Under the pieces are notes generated by a model that was not told where the DNA came from, ran no database searches, and saw nothing but the letters and a program-made list of their open reading frames with translations. From positions 1 to 64,000 of the forward strand of contig CACPNW010000004.1 in assembly GCA_902635455.1 (NCBI GenBank): a stretch of 64,000 nucleotides of DNA, given 5' to 3'. The translations under genes and the position numbers were made by a program. This DNA comes from an uncultured Alphaproteobacteria bacterium (GTDB lineage: Bacteria; Pseudomonadota; Alphaproteobacteria; HIMB59; GCA-002718135). Positions 62,425 to 64,000 of this stretch are shown here, in pieces (the stretch's first letter is position 1; every line of letters starts with the position of its first letter).

Positions 62425-63963
62425 TTAATCTAATCTCTGTAAAATTGCTGACGTTATATTATTTAAGCTTTTTTCTTGATTACTTTCTTTAAAAAAAATT
62501 TGCAAATGTTTTTTGCTATAAACTGCGTTTATTAAATATCCACTAATTTCTTTGATAAATAAACATACGTCTGATTTAATTTCTTCTTTAGTTTTATTTG
62601 ATAAATTATTAATAGCATCTTCAATTTCATTTTTAGAACTAACATATCTAGAACTATTACATCTTGAATGCCAGTTTTCTGAGAACAAAATTGATGGTTT
62701 AAGTTTTAATAATCCTTCCCAACCCACTGATCCAGAAACGGTTGCTGTTATTTTGCATTTTTCTATTAATAAATTCTGATCTAAATCAGTAGAAGCAAAT
62801 ATTACATTATTATTTTTTAAAAAATTTTCATAATAAATATTATTACGTGCATGCATTGCTCTCAAATCATAAGTCATTTGCCTTGGATGCTCTTTAATAA
62901 CCAGTTTCCAATCTTTTGGAAGAGCTTCGGCTAAATTACGAGCAATTAATAATTGATCACTAAAAATCATGCCTTCAGGCAATGTTGAAGCTTCTGGTTG
63001 ATAATGCAAAGCTAAATATATATATGGCTTGCTTAAATCTATATTTGAAGTTTTTAATTTATTATAATTTTTAATTTGTTTTTTTAGTATTCTTAAATAG
63101 TTATTATGTAATTTAAAATAACTCCACCTATTCAATGGATTAATACCTGCTAATGAAGTTCTTTGACTTGTATCTGTTGTTGCTCCTTCAACATTATTAT
63201 TAGGTCCATATAAAAAAATACGAACAAAAAAAATTAAATTTTGCAAGCCTAATTTTCTTAAAAAGTCTAAAAAAATTTCAAAATATTGTTTTTTTTCTAT
63301 CCAATCTTTTGGCCATTGACCTTTAACTTGATTTTTTGTGAATGATAAATTTTTAAGCGTTTCAAATGTATTTTCTTTTTCAATAATTGTGCTCATTGGG
63401 TTGTAAAGTTTTTTATACATAAATTTCCAATTTGATTTTTTTGGTCTAAAATCTTCGTCAATATACATATAACCTGCTATGCATGTTCTTCTTAATATGA
63501 GAACCCTTAACCCCAAATATTTAGCAACATAAAATAAACAAATATTCCATGGTAAATGGGGAATGCTATCAAATATAATTGAATCAATTTCTTTATTTTT
63601 TTTAAAAAAACTAAAATAATAACCAAGCAAATCCCAGAAAAATGTTTGTGTAGCATTAACAGATTGTAAAATAGGTGTGGTTCTATCCATAGAAGATAAA
63701 AATAAAAATAAGCACTCTGAAAACTTACTTGCAACCTCAGCACTTATTGATGAACTTTTAGTATCTTGAAATGCTGATGAAATACTTGAATGTCTGTAAA
63801 GCAATGTTGCATCCATAAAATTTAAATTTGATAATGAGCTTGTTTTTTTTGGTTTTCTGTGTGAAATTATATGGCTAAATTTTTTACTATTTAAATCACA
63901 TAAACGCTCAGCTATATTTTCTGTGTATGAATCACCCATAAAATCACAAATAATAGTGCTCAT
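62425..63963 (-). CDS. Capsule polysaccharide synthesis/export-like protein
   Basis: KPYIYLALHYQPEASTLPEGMIFSDQLLIARNLAEALPKDWKLVIKEHPRQ; TATVSGSVGWEGLLKLKPSILF. Confidence 0.75.
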   Translation of the reverse strand: MSTIICDFMGDSYTENIAERLCDLNSKKFSHIISHRKPKKTSSLSNLNFMDATLLYRHSSISSAFQDTKSSSISAEVASKFSECLFLFLSSMDRTTPILQSVNATQTFFWDLLGYYFSFFKKNKEIDSIIFDSIPHLPWNICLFYVAKYLGLRVLILRRTCIAGYMYIDEDFRPKKSNWKFMYKKLYNPMSTIIEKENTFETLKNLSFTKNQVKGQWPKDWIEKKQYFEIFLDFLRKLGLQNLIFFVRIFLYGPNNNVEGATTDTSQRTSLAGINPLNRWSYFKLHNNYLRILKKQIKNYNKLKTSNIDLSKPYIYLALHYQPEASTLPEGMIFSDQLLIARNLAEALPKDWKLVIKEHPRQMTYDLRAMHARNNIYYENFLKNNNVIFASTDLDQNLLIEKCKITATVSGSVGWEGLLKLKPSILFSENWHSRCNSSRYVSSKNEIEDAINNLSNKTKEEIKSDVCLFIKEISGYLINAVYSKKHLQIFFKESNQEKSLNNITSAILQRLD

Positions 63964-64000
63964 ATTTAAATACTTCTCATTTATAAAGATTAGCGATGCC

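Overview
AT-rich (about 30% GC by eye), gene-dense chromosomal segment that looks like a streamlined marine alphaproteobacterium (SAR11/HIMB59/AEGEAN-169-like; lineage is inferred, not tested). About 1-48 kb is core metabolism: dCTP deaminase, aroQ, accBC, pyrC, ygfZ, a dimeric-type glycyl-tRNA synthetase, polyprenyl synthase, rpe, sbmA/fxsA, uppP, sbcB-like exonuclease I, a rbsK/rbsD-like/ALDH/deoC block, gpsA, a liv ABC transporter, rodA-mrdA-mreDCB, leuA-ilvC-ilvH-ilvB, miaA, degP-like, hflCK, mrp and thyA-folA. At about 48.22-48.47 kb, absent from the ORF track, is a circularly permuted two-piece tmRNA gene (acceptor piece, about 11-nt spacer, coding piece) with a readable tag ANDNRLAIAA*. 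It marks the switch from core to accessory DNA. The last about 20 nt of the coding piece (ACCGGGCAACAGAACGCCCCA) recurs, more or less degraded and always on the + strand, at about 49.93, 52.25 and 52.44 kb. These copies cut the region into small cargo segments like serial att scars of islands integrated at the tmRNA 3' end. Paired ACGCGTAA repeats with 11-bp spacing flank the first cargo gene, a secreted trypsin-like protease. Beyond about 52.9 kb lies a surface-glycan/hypervariable-type region (methyltransferases, NeuA-like cytidylyltransferase, NodU-type carbamoyltransferase, AsnB, sulfotransferase-like and capsule-export-like proteins). No integrase, CRISPR array, rRNA or canonical tRNA was recognised. 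All family calls come from reading motifs in the translated ORFs; no database search was run.
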